From Acidobacteriota bacterium (GTDB lineage: Bacteria > Acidobacteriota > Terriglobia > Bryobacterales > Bryobacteraceae): a stretch of 7,315 nt of DNA. The DNA lies in assembly GCA_023380575.1 (NCBI GenBank), contig JAMCRM010000309.1:1-7315 (forward strand), given 5' to 3'. The notes under the pieces are model-generated. The model did not search any database. It had not been told where the DNA came from and saw nothing but the letters and a program-made list of their open reading frames with translations. Position numbers and translations under genes: made by a program. Below, piece by piece: positions 6,620 to 7,315 of the stretch (the stretch's first letter is position 1; each line of letters starts with the position of its first letter).

Positions 6620-7315
6620 ATTCCCCTCGCCAGAGAACGCTTATAGGAGTCGAGCTTCTTGCGGAAGCCGGGCCGTTCAAGCACGTCGCGGTTGACCACG
6701 TGCGCCGGCGCCTCGCCGCGCCGGACCGCCAGCGCGCCTTCGCAGTCCGTGCGTCCCATGTCGCGGAACAACTCCCGCGTCCAGGCCAGGGAATGCGAGG
6801 TCACAATCACGTTATTGAGCGACAGTAGCGGCGAATCCGCTTCGATGGGCTCTTTTTCGAAGACATCCAGCGCCGCCCCGCGGATCCTCTGGCTCTGGAG
6901 CGCCTGGATGAGCGCCGGCTGGTTGATGATGGGCCCGCGCGCCGCATTGACGATAAACGCTTCCGGCTTCATGAGGCCGATTTCCCGTTCCCCGATCAAA
7001 CTGCGGGTTTCGGGAGTAAGCGCGCAGTTGATGAGAACGTAGTCCGAACGGCGGAGCACGTCATCGAGCGTGGTCATTTCGACGCCCAGTTCTTCCGCCC
7101 TGCCCGGGACCGCATAAGGATCGAAGGCCAGGAACTGCGCCACTCCAAAGGGGCGCAGCAGGCGCACCGCTTCGGAGGCGATATTGCCCAGCCCTATGGT
7201 GCCCACCACCCGTTCCCGGGGTTCGATGCCGAGTTGCCGGGTACTCTCCACCCAGCGGCCCTGCCGCACCATGCGATCCTTGAGGACCATGTTGTGGGAG
7301 AGCGCCAGCACGAAC
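6616..7315 (-). CDS. D-isomer-specific 2-hydroxyacid dehydrogenase (N-terminus beyond the window)
   Basis: This is the C-terminal 232 residues of an NAD(P)-dependent D-2-hydroxyacid dehydrogenase. The frame is open to base 7315, and family proteins run about 310-330 residues, so roughly 90 are missing. Counted in the fragment, the nucleotide-binding loop is GTIGLGNIA (38-46), with Ala where the third Gly is usual. The catalytic triad is R116 (NAARG), E145 (DVFEKEP) and H164 (TSHS). C-terminal VVNRDVLERPGF is typical of the phosphoglycerate/glyoxylate-reductase branch. It would interconvert a 2-keto acid and a D-2-hydroxyacid, perhaps handling pyruvate, glyoxylate or a sugar-derived 2-keto acid from this operon; the substrate is open. 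Its TGA overlaps the aldolase start in ATGA (6616-6619), making it the earliest visible gene of a tightly coupled operon whose promoter lies to the right of the window. Confidence 0.88.
   Translation of the reverse strand, partial: FVLALSHNMVLKDRMVRQGRWVESTRQLGIEPRERVVGTIGLGNIASEAVRLLRPFGVAQFLAFDPYAVPGRAEELGVEMTTLDDVLRRSDYVLINCALTPETRSLIGEREIGLMKPEAFIVNAARGPIINQPALIQALQSQRIRGAALDVFEKEPIEADSPLLSLNNVIVTSHSLAWTRELFRDMGRTDCEGALAVRRGEAPAHVVNRDVLERPGFRKKLDSYKRSLARGI

Noticed and set aside
4264..7315. Sulfoquinovose Entner-Doudoroff-type pathway
   Set aside because: An SDR, a KDSG-type HpcH/HpaI aldolase and an aldehyde dehydrogenase also occur there. However, the dehydrogenase here is AldA-like to fine detail, favouring lactaldehyde or glycolaldehyde, and no sulfonate exporter or GH31 sulfoquinovosidase is present. 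Kept only as a remote alternative.

Overview
The window comes from a GC-rich bacterium. It carries a carbohydrate-catabolism locus of seven recognisable protein genes plus the last codons of an eighth. The set (a secreted clan GH-A-like glycosidase, sugar-type SDR, HpcH/HpaI aldolase, AldA-type dehydrogenase and D-2-hydroxyacid dehydrogenase) fits a soil or sediment polysaccharide degrader, for example Acidobacteriota (Solibacter-like) or a planctomycete-like lineage. That assignment is inferred from gene style only; there is no marker gene. I see no tRNA, rRNA, CRISPR array or mobile element.

Layout. Bases 1-57 are the tail of a plus-strand reading frame, followed by two GC-rich hairpins (60-98). 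On the minus strand, read right to left, a divergent transaldolase-family gene (2696 to 1632) is followed after 22 bases by a secreted glycoside hydrolase gene (1609 to 86). Bases 2697-2820 form a divergent regulatory region with several short palindromes. From it the plus-strand gene aldA (2821-4263) runs in the opposite direction. It meets a second minus-strand operon tail to tail with no spacer. That operon, read right to left, is a D-2-hydroxyacid dehydrogenase (truncated by the window edge), an HpcH/HpaI aldolase, an MBL-fold lactonase-like protein and an SDR. Each of its three junctions is a 4-base ATGA stop/start overlap.

How it may work together (inference). The SDR, a lactonase-like protein, an aldolase that would release pyruvate plus an aldehyde, and an AldA enzyme that oxidises lactaldehyde or glycolaldehyde match the non-phosphorylative route for deoxysugars such as L-rhamnose or L-fucose. 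The sugar-acid dehydratase that route needs is not in the window. The secreted glycosidase could supply the sugar. The transaldolase-family protein and the hydroxyacid dehydrogenase are not standard members of that route.

The most unusual item is the MBL-fold protein. Its fold landmarks are present, but the HxHxDH metal site reads P-L-Q-A-Y-A and the last metal His is Tyr, so it is unlikely to be an ordinary zinc lactonase. The transaldolase-family protein keeps its Schiff-base lysine but departs from the canonical active site elsewhere.
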